Positions 11,501 through 22,335 of a stretch of DNA of 64,000 nucleotides are shown here, in pieces. Origin of the DNA: Brachypodius melanocephalos (lineage: Eukaryota > Chordata > Aves > Passeriformes > Pycnonotidae); assembly GCA_013398615.1 (NCBI GenBank), contig VZSR01003210.1, positions 340,145-404,144 of the forward strand, given 5' to 3'. A program made the position numbers and the translations under genes. The notes beneath the pieces are model-generated. The model saw only the letters and a list, made by a program, of their open reading frames with translations, had not been told where the DNA came from and searched no databases. Numbering within the stretch: position 1 is the first letter of the stretch; the number at the start of each line of letters is the position of its first letter.

Positions 11501-12955
11501 CTATCTTGTGTCGAGGGTTACAGGGATGGTACATCCCAGGGTATAACTGGGTGCTTGTGGCAACCTCTCAGAAGGAAACTCCAGCCTTTATCCTGGGATT
11601 TGCAGCCCCCAGCGTGGTGTCCTGCCCTCCAGACCCTCCCTCAGCATGTCCCAGCTCTCAGGTGCTGGTATCCCTCCTCTCTGAGCACACACACCCTGTG
11701 TGCCTGGTGGTTTGGGAGCCTCCCAGCACCTGCTGTAGCTGGATTTGGAAAGTGCAACTTATTTTTAGCGTGCTGGTGATATTAAGAAATGTCTTTTGAA
11801 ACAGAAAGGTTTTGCAGAAGCCAGTCCTGTGTGCCAAGGGCTGCTGGGGTGTTTTAGCCTCATTTGCCCCTCCTGCAGCCTGCTGGCCCTGGTGTGACAG
11901 CCAGTGACAAGTGTGCTGCCAAGCCTCTGGAGATGCTCTTAGCTCTCAAATAACCCATTTTGTCAGGTTCCTTTTTATTTTCTTTCCAGGTACTTAACTC
12001 CAGAGGCTGGGATTTAAATGTGCCTTTGCAACAGTGCTGCCTCCAGTGCTTTCCCATTTCTCAGGGTGTTTAACCAACCTGGTGCCTCAGGAAAGAGGGC
12101 AGAGCTGAAAAATCCCTGTCTTGTTCTGGAGAGAGCCCTGGGGGAGCGCGGGTACATGTGCCCGTGTCGCCAAGAGCAGATTGGTTGGGATGCACACCTG
12201 GGATCTGTGCTTGAAAGGTCTCAGGGGCATCGCCTTCCTTTGAGAGCTTGGCAGGCAAAGAGGATGCTGAGGCTTGGCCTGTTCTTGTTTCCTGAGGTGT
12301 GGGATGCTGAACACGCTCCACCAAACCTTCCTGGGAAATCACGGTGTGCCCCTCCCGCCACCTCTTCCCCTGCAGCCCTGGAACAGTAGGTCTTTCCTGG
12401 TTGACTCTTTCCCTGGCTCAGGCTCCCTTTGTCACTCTCCTACGTGCTCTGCACTTGACTCTGTCCCCTAATGAGGCTGCGGGCCAGGGGCAGGCTCTGA
12501 GCTTCCAGCGCCAGTGGAAAGGAGTGAGCCTGGTTATTAAAGGTGAAAGGAGGCAATTAGAGGGAAAGGCAGCCGGGTGATGGGAGAGGGAAGGAGCACG
12601 GGGTTTTGCTGGGGTGGCTGACAAGGCAAAAGGCTCTCAGCCGTGGGAGCAAGGCAAAGGTATTAATCCTGGGCTAAACCAATAATTGATGCTCGTGGTC
12701 CCCATGCTGTCGGTTCTCGCCCGCCCCTCTGCCTTTTTGGATAATACCAAATCCAGAAAGGCTGGTGGAGGCGAGTGGCTCCACTGCCAGCTTTTATGGG
12801 GGACCTCATGGGGCTTTCTGTCCTCCTGCTAGCTCTCATCTTGGGGCTTACCCCTTGCCAGCATGAGCCTGGTGCCCTGTGAGCATTCCAAAGCCCTTCC
12901 CAGCCTTGCTGGCCCATGCCAGGGAAATAACTCCTTGTTTTTGTCCTCTTCCCAG

Positions 12956-13033
12956 GTCAGGGCAATCGCCTGCCCTACTTCATCAACTACTTCTTTGACA
13001 CCTACCTGCTGATCAACGAGGACACGCCTGTGG
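12956..13033 (+). CDS. CDH23: CDH23 exon encoding N-terminal strand of EC1
   Basis: A 78-nt exon, phase 1 at both ends, between CCCAG (12951-12955) and GTAAGT (13034). With the split Gly it reads GQGNRLPYF...FFDTYLLINEDTPVG. This closely matches the start of mature vertebrate CDH23. Counting the Gln as mature residue 1, N3 and R4 are kept; they are part of the extra N-terminal calcium site (site 0) known from CDH23 EC1 structures. E21 (in NEDTPVG) is the conserved base glutamate that ligates calcium between repeats. This strand forms part of the handshake with protocadherin-15 at the tip link. Bird-specific differences from the human sequence that I recall include Gly at position 2, Tyr at 7 and 11, and Asn at 20. 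The 78-nt size agrees with the human exon. Missing this exon would keep the frame but destroy EC1. Confidence 0.95.
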
Positions 13034-13814
13034 GTAAGTGGGATGGGCCTGTGGGCACAGGCTGCCACCAAAAGTATGGAAAAGGAATGCTTTCCTTTTG
13101 ATTGACAGATGGAGCTTTTCTTTCTTTATTTAGCTGGGGATCAGTTTTTAGTAAATGCAGAAATCGACCCGGTCGTTCTCAGCGCCTTCCCAGGCTCTCA
13201 GTCCATTAAACTTGTGGTCTTCAATCAGGGCTGGTGACTGGCTTTTAATGCGAGAGGAATCGATTGGGAGGCTGGGATGGAGCCTGTGGAGGTCCCTTCT
13301 CCCACCTCCAGCCCCTCCTTAAGAAAGGGCTCTTACTGCACCCACATGGTTATGGGAGCTGCTGAGGGCTGGAAGAGCCTGGGGAGATCTCCAGTGGGAG
13401 ATCCAGCCCCACCAGCACTACCAGCTGAGCCTTCTGCCCCTTCTAGGGTCCCCCCTTGCAGCCCCTGTGGGGTTTGGGGTGGTGTCTGAGCAAGCAGGCA
13501 GGATGTGGAGTCTTGGTTTGGGGGGATGGTGCGTGGAGCCTGAGCTCTGCACAGAGCTCACCCTCTAGAGGAGCACTGGGAAGGGAGCAGGAGTGAGAGC
13601 TGGGTGGGAACAGCCTAGTGGAAATGCTTCCTCACGGAGCACCTCGCTCTCCAAGTACTTGAGCTTGAAATACCTTGTGGGAATTGGACTGAACTCCTAT
13701 TTTGTCAGAAAACAGGGAGGTTTCCAACAGCCCACCTGTGAGACTGGGCTCAGTCAAGTTGTTCTTGGAATTACTTTGGCAACTGAATTTTTTTTTTTAA
13801 ACTTTGTATTACAC

Positions 13815-13848
13815 TGTGTGTGTGTATATATATATATATATATGTATA
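13815..13848. repeat. (TG)n(TA)n microsatellite
   Basis: TG repeats run directly into TA repeats, the same compound design as at 831 and 19561. Likely length-polymorphic. Confidence 0.9.
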
Positions 13849-13996
13849 AAATTGACTCTTAAGAATAATTGCACCTCGAGATTTTGCTTCCAAATGCACC
13901 GGAGTGAAATGTCAGCCTGAGAAGTGTTGACACACACAGTTGTTTCTGTGTTTCCTGCTGTTGGTAGGTGTTTTCCAAGTTAAGGTTTATTAACTT

Positions 13997-14014
13997 AAAA
14001 AAAAAAAAAAAAAA
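13997..14014. repeat. Poly(A) run of 18
   Basis: Uninterrupted A tract in intron sequence. No retrocopied gene or CR1 body precedes it, so it is a simple homopolymer rather than a retrotransposon tail. Confidence 0.85.
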
Positions 14015-14204
14015 GGTAGCATCTGGAAACACCTTTCTGGGATCCTGAGTGTGAGGTGTGGTACAGTGTGTGGTGCCTGTTCCCTGGGAAAAACCGAAAA
14101 AAGTGTCTTTTTTTTGAGGTCTGTTTGAGCACCCCTCCCTACAGCATCCCCTGCTTCCAAACCCAGCACCTCCCTGCCTGCTGCCTGCCATGCCGAAAGG
14201 GATC

Positions 14205-14400
14205 TTAAGCAACAATTAAGAGATCATTCCCCCTCTAATCACTTACAAGAGTAAATTAGTCTTGTCAGGAGCTATTAAGACAGAGAGCTTGGAATTCATT
14301 AGGCGAGATTGGGCCGAGGGAGCTGCTGGCGCTGCCGCCGGTCCAGGCTGATTAATTTCTCCCAAAACATCATCAATGCCCATCTGTTTCATTTAGGTCT
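14205..14400. promoter_or_regulatory. Candidate conserved non-coding element
   Basis: Repeat-free stretch with many TAAT/ATTA homeodomain cores (AACAATTAAG, CTAATCACTT, TAAATTAGTC, GCTATTAAGA, CTGATTAATT) around a small CpG-containing centre near 14322-14345. This composition is typical of vertebrate developmental enhancers, but conservation cannot be tested from one sequence. Confidence 0.3.
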
Positions 14401-17400
14401 GGGGAGAGCAATTTTCAGGTGGACTGACCCTGTAGTCAGTTATTTCACCCAGAAGCAATGGAAACACACACACACACGTGCAGAGGGAGTCAGATGGGAG
14501 CTCCAGGAGGGAATTGCAGAAGGAGGGAGATGCCTGGAGAGGAGGATGAGCAGGAGGGATGGTAGTTGGTTGGGCTGTGGTGTCATGGGCAAGACAGTGC
14601 CCCAGGAGAGCCCATGGCAGCTGCCAGCAGCTGTGTCACCCTGTGTATTACTTGGAAAATGGCAGTGTTATCCGACTGGATAACAGCCCTTGGGAGAAGA
14701 GTGTGCAGGAGAGCGACTGCCCATCTCCATCCTGCTGCTGTTTGCCTTAAGCAAAATCATTCCAAGGGCCATTCCACTTAATCTCAGCCTTTTTGGAGGC
14801 CTATGGGCAAGGGATGCTGTGGGTGCCAGGTGAGTGCCTGGAGGGCACTGGGAAGGGGTTCCTGCAGGATTTGTCAGCAGGTGGGAATGGGCAGGCAGCA
14901 CTCCAGGCTCCTCTTGGTCGGGGTCCCTGCTGCTGCCAAAGGAGCGTCTCCTTAGCATAATGTAATGACTGAAGTCTAATTGCCCAGCAAATGGATTTGC
15001 TGTGAGCAGGACAGGAGTGGGAAAATGAAGATGATCCATCATGTCAGGTCTGTAAGTAGCCTTATAACCACCTAGCTTGGATTCACCCAGGTTTCTCTGA
15101 AAGCTTTCATGCCTCAATGCCTCACAAAATGCGTGACAAAAGAGGACATTCAGATGAGTGCAATTCCACTTCCCCTCCATCCTGGCGGTAACATTGGAAT
15201 AATGTTGTCTTAAAAGGATGGGAAACACTTCATCCAGTACACTTGAGGTGATAACAACGTGCACTTGGCCTCGCCCTCAGGCTGTGTCATGTCAGGGACA
15301 CGGCCACCCAGGTGGGGACAGTGTGTCCCCTCCTGCCCATCAGACCTTGGTAAATTGTGCCTTGCAGCAGAGGAAACCAGCAGAGGGATTTAGTCTGGAT
15401 GGTAGGTCAGGTTCATGGGGCTGTGAGCACCTGGTGGGAGGTGCCCCCGAGTATGGCAGGGGGTTGTACCAAGACGATCTTTAAAAACCACTCCATGATC
15501 CCACGAAGGACTGGTGTCTCCTGTACAGCCTGTTGAGGCTGAGCAGTGCATGGCACAGGACGGGCTGACCATTCCCTGGGTAATGTGAATATGAGGACGA
15601 GCTGGTGGACAGCACCTGGGACAGCTGGGGAGGCTGGGCTCCCACAGGACTGCTGCACAGGCTGCCTGCTGTTTGATTCCAGTCCATATTCCTGGGTAGG
15701 GATGTCTGCAGCTGAGGCTTTGGGCTCTCCACTCCACCAGCTCACTGGGATGCCTGCTGCGACTGGTGAGACGCTCAGCCCCGGGTCCTCCCCCAAATTT
15801 GGCTGCCTCAGCACCTCCTCCCACGTTTTACCCTGGGACAGTGCAGGGCCAAGAAGAGCCCCCAAGCCAGCAATTCCCAGGACCAGGAGCAGTGTGGAGT
15901 GACAGCCTCAGGCAGTGCCAGCTCAGCACCATGCCCAGTGACCCGGGCTGTGTTTGCTGCTCAGAGCCCCCTTTTCCTTCCCTTTGGCTCCGTGGCTCTC
16001 CCAGGATGCCTGGGCTGTGCTCGTCCATTCCTGCTCAGAGAGCAAGGCAACTGGACGGATGGACAGATGGCAGGGAATTCCATGGCTTGCTCTGCCCTCT
16101 TTCTGCTCTGTGCAGCTTTTGCTGAGCTGGCAGATGCTGTGAGCAGGGATATTTCTCCACTAAATTTGAACAGGCAGAGCTGAACCCTGCTCTTTGTCAG
16201 ATCTGCTTCAGAATGGGCTGTTGTGGCTCTCACTGTGTCCCTGAGGCTGCTGCAGCCTGAGAGGAGCCAGGGACAGCGGAGTGCCGCTGAGGTGTGGCTG
16301 TACTTTGCTGGCCGGGGGCCACTGAAGGGTTTGGGTCGGTGTGTGACACCTCGTGCCTGCTGGGACACAATTATTTCACAAGAAAACTAAAGAGGAACAC
16401 GGTATTCCACAGGCAGGGTGTCCTGTGGTAACTCCTCACGTGGATCTGAGGCAGCACATCCCTCTGATACTTGTGGATGATTTTATTTAATTCTCTGTCC
16501 TAGACAAGGACCCGGCCAGAGGGATTTCCTTCTCCTTCTCCGGGAAGGCTTCCATCCCCCACACTCAGTAGCTGGCCTTTCCAAGGCTATCATCTCTTCC
16601 AACACTGCCTTTTGCTGCCGTGCTCTGGACAGGGAGATGCTTTGGCATCCAGGAAAGGTCCCCGGGGGTGCTGGGTTGCTCAAGCTGCTGCTGAAGATAG
16701 GGTTATCAGTGTGGGATTGAGCACGGGCTAAACCTGTTTGATCCCACAGCTGCCGGCATCTGCCCGCCGCCACCGCCGTGCCTGGGCTCCTCCAAATGCC
16801 TCCCTGGAAGGAAAAAGACAGGAAAAAACCGCTGGCTCTCTGATCCCTGCATGCTTCTGGGTTGATTAAATAACTTCGGAGCTTGGATATCCATGCACGA
16901 GGCTTGGGGGCCATCTGTTGGGGTCATCTTTGGGTGGAGGGCTGTGGTCATCTGAGACCAGACCCTTTTCCCTTTGGTGTCTCCGGGTCTCCCCCCTCGC
17001 CTGCTGCTGCTGGAGGTGGGGGGATGAACCTGCTCTTGGGTCCCGCTTGCACAAAAGGAGGTGCCAAATCTAAAGAGAAAATTATAAAACAATCCCGGTG
17101 CACCACGGGGTTAAAAGTCACAACGGCAGGACCAGAAAGGACCCCAGAGGCACGCTGTTAATGAGGGGCTAATTGGTTAACGAGGAGGGTGGGGCTCAGG
17201 ATTAAAGTTTGGGATTAACCTGGGAGCCGTGCAAGAGTTCTAGCCAGGGGTCACTGCCTTCCTCGCAGCCAGGTGAGCTGCTGCTGGGAAAACCATCCCT
17301 GTATTTGTGTGTGTTTGCTCACACGGGTCCAGAAATGCTCCACAGAAAAGCTGCTGCCCAGTCAGGACGGGAAGGGAGTGGGCAGGCAGGAGGAAGGTGG

Positions 17401-17576
17401 GAGCTCAAAGCCAGGAGACATTTCCCCATGGCAGGGACAGCAATGCTACATGTTTAGATCTGTTTGTTAAGGGTTTTTCGTCTACTCTGCAGAGCGGGGT
17501 TTCAGCTGGACCAGCGTTTAGGCCTAGCTGATGGTGGGCTTGCAAGATAAGGTGGATTTGTAGGAGTCACAGTGGT

Positions 17577-17716
17577 GCTGCCCCATCCCTGCAGGTGTCC
17601 AAGGCCAGGTTGGACAGGGCTTGGAGCCACCTGGGAGAGCGGAAGGTGTCCCGGCCATGGGAGGGGGTTGGAAAGAGATGGTTCCAGGGTCCCTTCCCAC
17701 CCAAACCATTCTGTGA
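17577..17716 (+). mobile_element. CR1 LINE 3'-end fragment
   Basis: Contains 'ctgccccatccctgcaggtg', 'tccaaggccaggttggacag', 'ggcttggagccacctgggag' and a final 'cccacccaaaccattctgtg', the standard CR1 3' UTR ending on the + strand. Confidence 0.9.
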
Positions 17717-18471
17717 GAGGACAAGGGAGGCTGCCCGTCCCTCTGCTGTGGGAGTCTCTGAAAAGCTTCAGCTGCTGGTGGAGCCAGGCTGCTGCACGTA
17801 AATAATCCCCAGCTGCGAGGGCACACAAGTGGGCAAATGCATGGTGGCACTTGGTCTGTGGCTGGTTACAGAACTCGGGGACCGGCTGTGTTGGCACTGA
17901 CACAGGAGCTTGCAGTTCATAAAGGTAAAAAAACCCCTACAAAGCTGCTTTTGTTGTTTATCTGACAGAAATTTGTTGTGTGGTAAATAACCAAAAAGCT
18001 GTTAAGCATGCATAGTTTGTTCTTTGAAATGGGTCAGTTGTCTTTTTTATGGGTCAGGGTCCCAAAATTATGAAGTAAAATGAGTCTTCTTCACTTTGAC
18101 TTTGCAACCTTTTAGTGTTACGTGACAACTGAATCCTGTTTTTCCAGGACTCTTTGATTTACGATTGTATTGTTTTCTAGGATTCTATTGATTAGTTTCT
18201 CTGTTTATCAGAATACACCAAGATAAGTTGACAGGCCTCATGATTTATCAGTTCCTTAAGTCCAGCTTCTGTTAACAAGGGGAAGTCTATTTATCTTACC
18301 TCAGCAATACCTAGTTTAACTAAAATCCTTAATTCTTCAAAATTAATGTCTCAAAATAAGGTGAGAGGACCCTAAACGCCTTGGTTTGCTTGCTGGGTGG
18401 GCTGCCCGGGAAGCAGACACCTATGGGGTGCCTGTGTGCAGCAGGCAGAATTGATTTGGCCTTTTAGGAAG

Positions 18472-18531
18472 GGTAATTCCAAAGGAAAATGCCAGACTCT
18501 GGTAATTCCAGAGGAATATGCCACAGAATCT
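18472..18531. repeat. Imperfect tandem duplication, 29-bp unit
   Basis: GGTAATTCCAAAGGAAAATG at 18472 is repeated as GGTAATTCCAGAGGAATATG at 18501, each followed by a related GCCA...TCT segment. Two diverged copies lie head to tail. Confidence 0.75.
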
Positions 18532-19560
18532 GGAGACTGTGTGGTTTTGAGCCTGCCTCACAGGCTTCCTTGTGGCCATTGCTGAGATTCTTAACAAAGG
18601 GAGGCTGTGGCCACCTCACCTTCCTCTTCAGTGTTTGTCTATCCCCCAATGGCTGTTTGCTGCCTAAAACTGAATTTTCAGTTGAGTGTTCTTCAGAGAA
18701 GCAGCCTAGTTTCTGAGTGTGCTGGTGACCCTAATGAACAGCAATATTTGAGGAGAGCTCAGGAAAGGGATCTCAGCTCTCCCAACTCAAGCCCTTTTTC
18801 TGTGATTTGGAGGCCCACTGATGAAATTACTTGTTGAGCTGCAGGAAGTACAGCATCTTTAATGAAAACTTAAGGGTAGAAAATTAGTTATTCCCAACAT
18901 CAGGAAACTTCAGGTTTTTTTAAAAAAAAGCCCCGCTCCCACCCAAACCCTTAACCCTGTGTCATTAAATTAATCACTTCATCAATCACTTAAATTTTCA
19001 TATCTGCCTTGCTAATAGGCAGTAATGTTAAATGCTCATGTTAAAGAAGGGGAAGAGGGAGAAGGAAGAAGGTATATTTGCAATATGGACTCATTAACAT
19101 GCCAGGGCAACCTTGCTCCTGGCAAGCTCCTCATCAAACCATCCTGAGGTTTGATCTCACCACCTTTGGAGCCCTGGCACGGGGGCCAAGCCCTTTCCAG
19201 GGACAGGGAGAAAGATGTGTCAGTTTGGTAATGAGGGCTGGGGTGATTTTTTTTTGTGTCTGGGATGGCTTTGTCAGCATTAATTGTCTGTACAGGGCTG
19301 TCTGTAGGAACTTCATTTGTGGGCTGGCTGTGGCCCACTCCTTGTTAGTCTGGAGTGCCCGGGCTTGGATGTCAGCATTGTCCCAGCTCAGGTAAATTGG
19401 GCCTTCCAGGCTGATTGGAGGCATTAACATGGGGGGCAAAACTGATAAAGAGCAGGGATAATAGTGTGAGTCAGGCTTAACAAAGAGAAAAACACAAGGA
19501 GGGGGCAAAAAAGCATGTATGTACGGATATGCACGCATGTATTCAAGTTAGGAGGCATAC

Positions 19561-19590
19561 ATATTATATATATATATGTGTGTGTGTGTA
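19561..19590. repeat. (TA)n(TG)n microsatellite
   Basis: TA dinucleotides pass into TG dinucleotides, the reverse order of the tracts at 831 and 13815. Confidence 0.85.
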
Positions 19591-19887
19591 TCTTTGTAAA
19601 GGTATTCATGTTTTAAGGAAATATCATTAGCCAAGAGTATTTCTTGCATTTGCATACAGCCATAATTTTATTTTTGCTGGGGAAGATGAACTGTGATTTC
19701 ACTAGCAGAAAAAAAAGCTCTGGTTGCAAACGGTGATGAACACTCTTGTGTGTTTTGCCAGATCAGAAACTTGATGTATTTGGGTTGCGTGAGCTTAAAA
19801 AAGAAGGGCAAAACCCCAACCTTAACTCCTATACCCCGTGCTTCTAATGTTGGCACATCTGAGATCTGTGAAATCTGTATCTTGTCT

Positions 19888-20013
19888 GGCAGTGTCCAAG
19901 GCTGGGTTGATGGGGCTTGGAGTGACCTGGGATAGTGGAAGGTGTCCCTGCCCATGGCAGGGGCTGCAACAAGAGAGCCTTCAAGCTCCCTTTCAACCCA
20001 GACCATACCACGA
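19888..20013 (+). mobile_element. CR1 LINE 3'-end fragment
   Basis: Shows 'ggcagtgtccaaggctgggt', 'gggatagtggaaggtgtccc', 'tgcccatggcaggggctgca' and 'ttcaacccagaccatacc', a truncated CR1 3' end on the + strand. Confidence 0.88.
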
Positions 20014-20379
20014 CATCCTCAAAGACTCTTACTATAGAATTTTCAGGCTAGTGAGGAAATTACCCTTTCAGTTAAATCTTCCTATAATTGGGCAGTGTGG
20101 AAGTCCTTTTCCTTAAGAAAAGAAATTCAGACTATTTGCCCCCACCACCATCAGTTGGTGCTTGTTGCTTACTGGTGTAAAACAAGGCAAAAAAAAAACA
20201 TCGAGGGAGAAAAACAACAACAACAAAGAATTAAGGAAGATCCAGCTTGATTGCCTGGGTAGCAGGGCCACCTCTCGAGCAGCTTGTTTTGTCGCATTTT
20301 CCATGGTTTTGGGGTGTGTGTGTGGCCTCAATGCTGCCACACGACTCCATCCCTTCCCTGGCTCCCGGCTTTTAAACTG

Positions 20380-20520
20380 ATTTATTGCGGGCGTGTGCTA
20401 ATGCACCCTCCTGCCTTTGAATGGCTTAATGTGCTTGATTGGCAGGGGGAGTTAATAAATTGGTTCCTCCTGTCAAACTGCTTGGGTACATTGATGGCTT
20501 TTGAATTAGCTGTAGCCACT
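20380..20520. promoter_or_regulatory. Candidate conserved non-coding element
   Basis: Repeat-free stretch rich in homeodomain-type cores: TTTATTGCGG (posterior Hox/Cdx-like), GCTAATGCAC, GCTTAATGTG, AGTTAATAAATTGG and GAATTAGCTG. It lacks any open frame with a domain. This is an inference from motif density only. Confidence 0.3.
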
Positions 20521-22221
20521 TGGGGAGGAGGGGGGAAAGAAAGCCTTGTTGGACGACTCTGTGGAAACATCTGCTCCATTTGCAGCGCTGGTCAGAGCAG
20601 TGAAAAGGCTCTGTGCGCTCCCTCTCTTAAAGATTTATTAATATTGCTGGGTACACGAGGGGGAAAGATTTCAAACACTTGACATTTAATGGTTAGTAAC
20701 TCAATTTTATTCCATTCATCTGCATGGCTTTGTCAGGTGCCTGCTCTGTCGAGGCTCTGGTGTTGTATCACGGAGGTTGTCTCACTGCCTGTGAGCAATT
20801 AGGAGGGTGATTTGGTACCTGAATCCAGGGAAACCTTTTTATTTTTCCTTTCTAATTGATTGTTAGCTTTGAGGTGAGAACTGGTGTCGTGGAACGTAAT
20901 ATCCCTTCATAAACAGCGATGTCGTGGCTTTGCTTGTTCTGCTGTTTTGGTTTCAAGCAGTCAATTTGAAAAGGAGAGGGGGGAAAAAAGATTTTGAAAT
21001 ATAGAAAGTCCAAGGGAGATGAACACTTTGGGGTGTGGAGAGAAGTGAGGAGCATCCTCCCAGGCAGAGATTAATGGTTGTTATTAATGATTTTGGGAAA
21101 TAGAGAGGAAGGAATAAGACGTGGCAGAAGACTGTAAAATAAGTAACAGCACTGCGGAAAACCCTGACTCTGGAAATGCACCTTTCCCCGTACGACAGCA
21201 ACATCAAATTAAACACATCCTGCCGGATAAAGCAGCATTTTCCTGCCAAGGAGCAATGGTGTGTGGTGGGGTGGTGAGGCAAGAAGTGAGGGGACCACAC
21301 AGAAAGCACCATCCTGCCTCCACATCTCTCCCAGCAGCTTTCCTAGGGGCGTAAAGGGTGGGGGGAAAAAACATCTCCCAGGATTTGCAAGTTGTTCTTT
21401 GCCCTGGAAAAATTGTCAGCACTCCCATCAGGTGCAGAGTGAGGAGTGAGGGCTTGCAGGGAGCATCAGCCAGAAGTCATTGCCCACCTGCTTTGGTGGG
21501 GTTGTGGAAACAGTCAGAAATTAAAGCTCTGTATTGGGGAAAAAAAATTCCAATCTGGTTTCATCACACTGCAACAGGATGATCTCCTGGAGCCATAAAA
21601 ATTGGCAGCATCCTCGAAGTTCACAGAGCACTGCCAGGAGAATGAATTTCACTGGTACTGGGATGCTCCACGGGCAGTTTCTGGCAGGTATAGGTGGGAA
21701 AGGTGTCTGCTAGGAGAGAGGGGAGGTCTCCGTGGATTTTAAATCAGGAGCTTGATTTTGCACTGCAGGTTGTAAGGTGGGGGTGTAATTTTTGTTTTAG
21801 GTTATGTCATCTCAAAAAACAGAATTGCTGTGCTTGGTGGGTATCCTGCTGTGAAAGCAGCTGGAATCTGTTGGAGGACCTGTTTTCCAGTGGTGGTATT
21901 CCATCCTCCAGCCCCCAGAAACAGACGTTCACTCCAGGACCAGCAAATACTGAAGGTGGTCTGGGTTTGCTCTTCGTGTATCCTGTAGCCAGTGGTCTTA
22001 TCCAGGCGGACAGTTTTCACTGGGATGCTGCTCCCAGGAGTGGAGGAATGCTCTTTAAAAGGAGTTTTGCTGTCGTGGATCTGCACTCAGCCTCTTTTGA
22101 ACAAGATGCAACGTCAGCTTTTGGGATGTCCTGGCTGGAGGGGTTGACAAGGCAGGGCTGGGCCAGCTGCTTTGCCAAGTAGGGTCTCATTCCTGCTTTC
22201 CATGAAACCCACTGCCTGTGC

Positions 22222-22335
22222 AAGTGGCCCCAGGTGGCTGCATAATGGCATCCCTAATTGTGCTCTGAACGAGATTAACTTCTTATCTGGCAGCCTGACA
22301 CCTTTATTGTTATTAATGTGTGAATAATGCACTGT
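22222..22335. promoter_or_regulatory. Candidate conserved non-coding element
   Basis: Compact cluster of CCTAATTGTG, GAGATTAACT, a GATA-type CTTATCT, CCTTTATTGTTATTAATG and GAATAATGCA. No repeat or coding signature. Composition resembles developmental enhancers. Confidence 0.28.

Larger units (their letters stand above)
9301..12955 (+). other. CDH23: CDH23 intron between signal-peptide exon and first EC1 exon
   Basis: A 3.7 kb intron bounded by GTAAGT and a CCCAG acceptor. It contains an antisense solo LTR (10814-11277) and an antisense CR1 fragment (about 11350-11500). No additional coding exon was found. The rest is unremarkable mid-GC sequence. Confidence 0.85.
13034..17576 (+). other. 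CDH23: CDH23 intron, first part of 26 kb intron
   Basis: No exon seen. It includes a TG/TA microsatellite (13815-13848), an 18-base A run (13997-14014), a homeobox-site-rich stretch (14205-14400) and a short CA repeat (14466-14477). Apparent open frames, including a 198-codon minus-strand one at 14668-15264, have no recognisable domain and overlap frames on the other strand. Confidence 0.8.

Noticed and set aside
11269..11799. 176-codon plus-strand open frame
   Set aside because: Overlaps the antisense CR1 fragment and starts inside the LTR edge; not a gene.
14668..15264. 198-codon minus-strand open frame
   Set aside because: No recognisable domain, no splice or promoter context, overlaps frames on the other strand in intron DNA.
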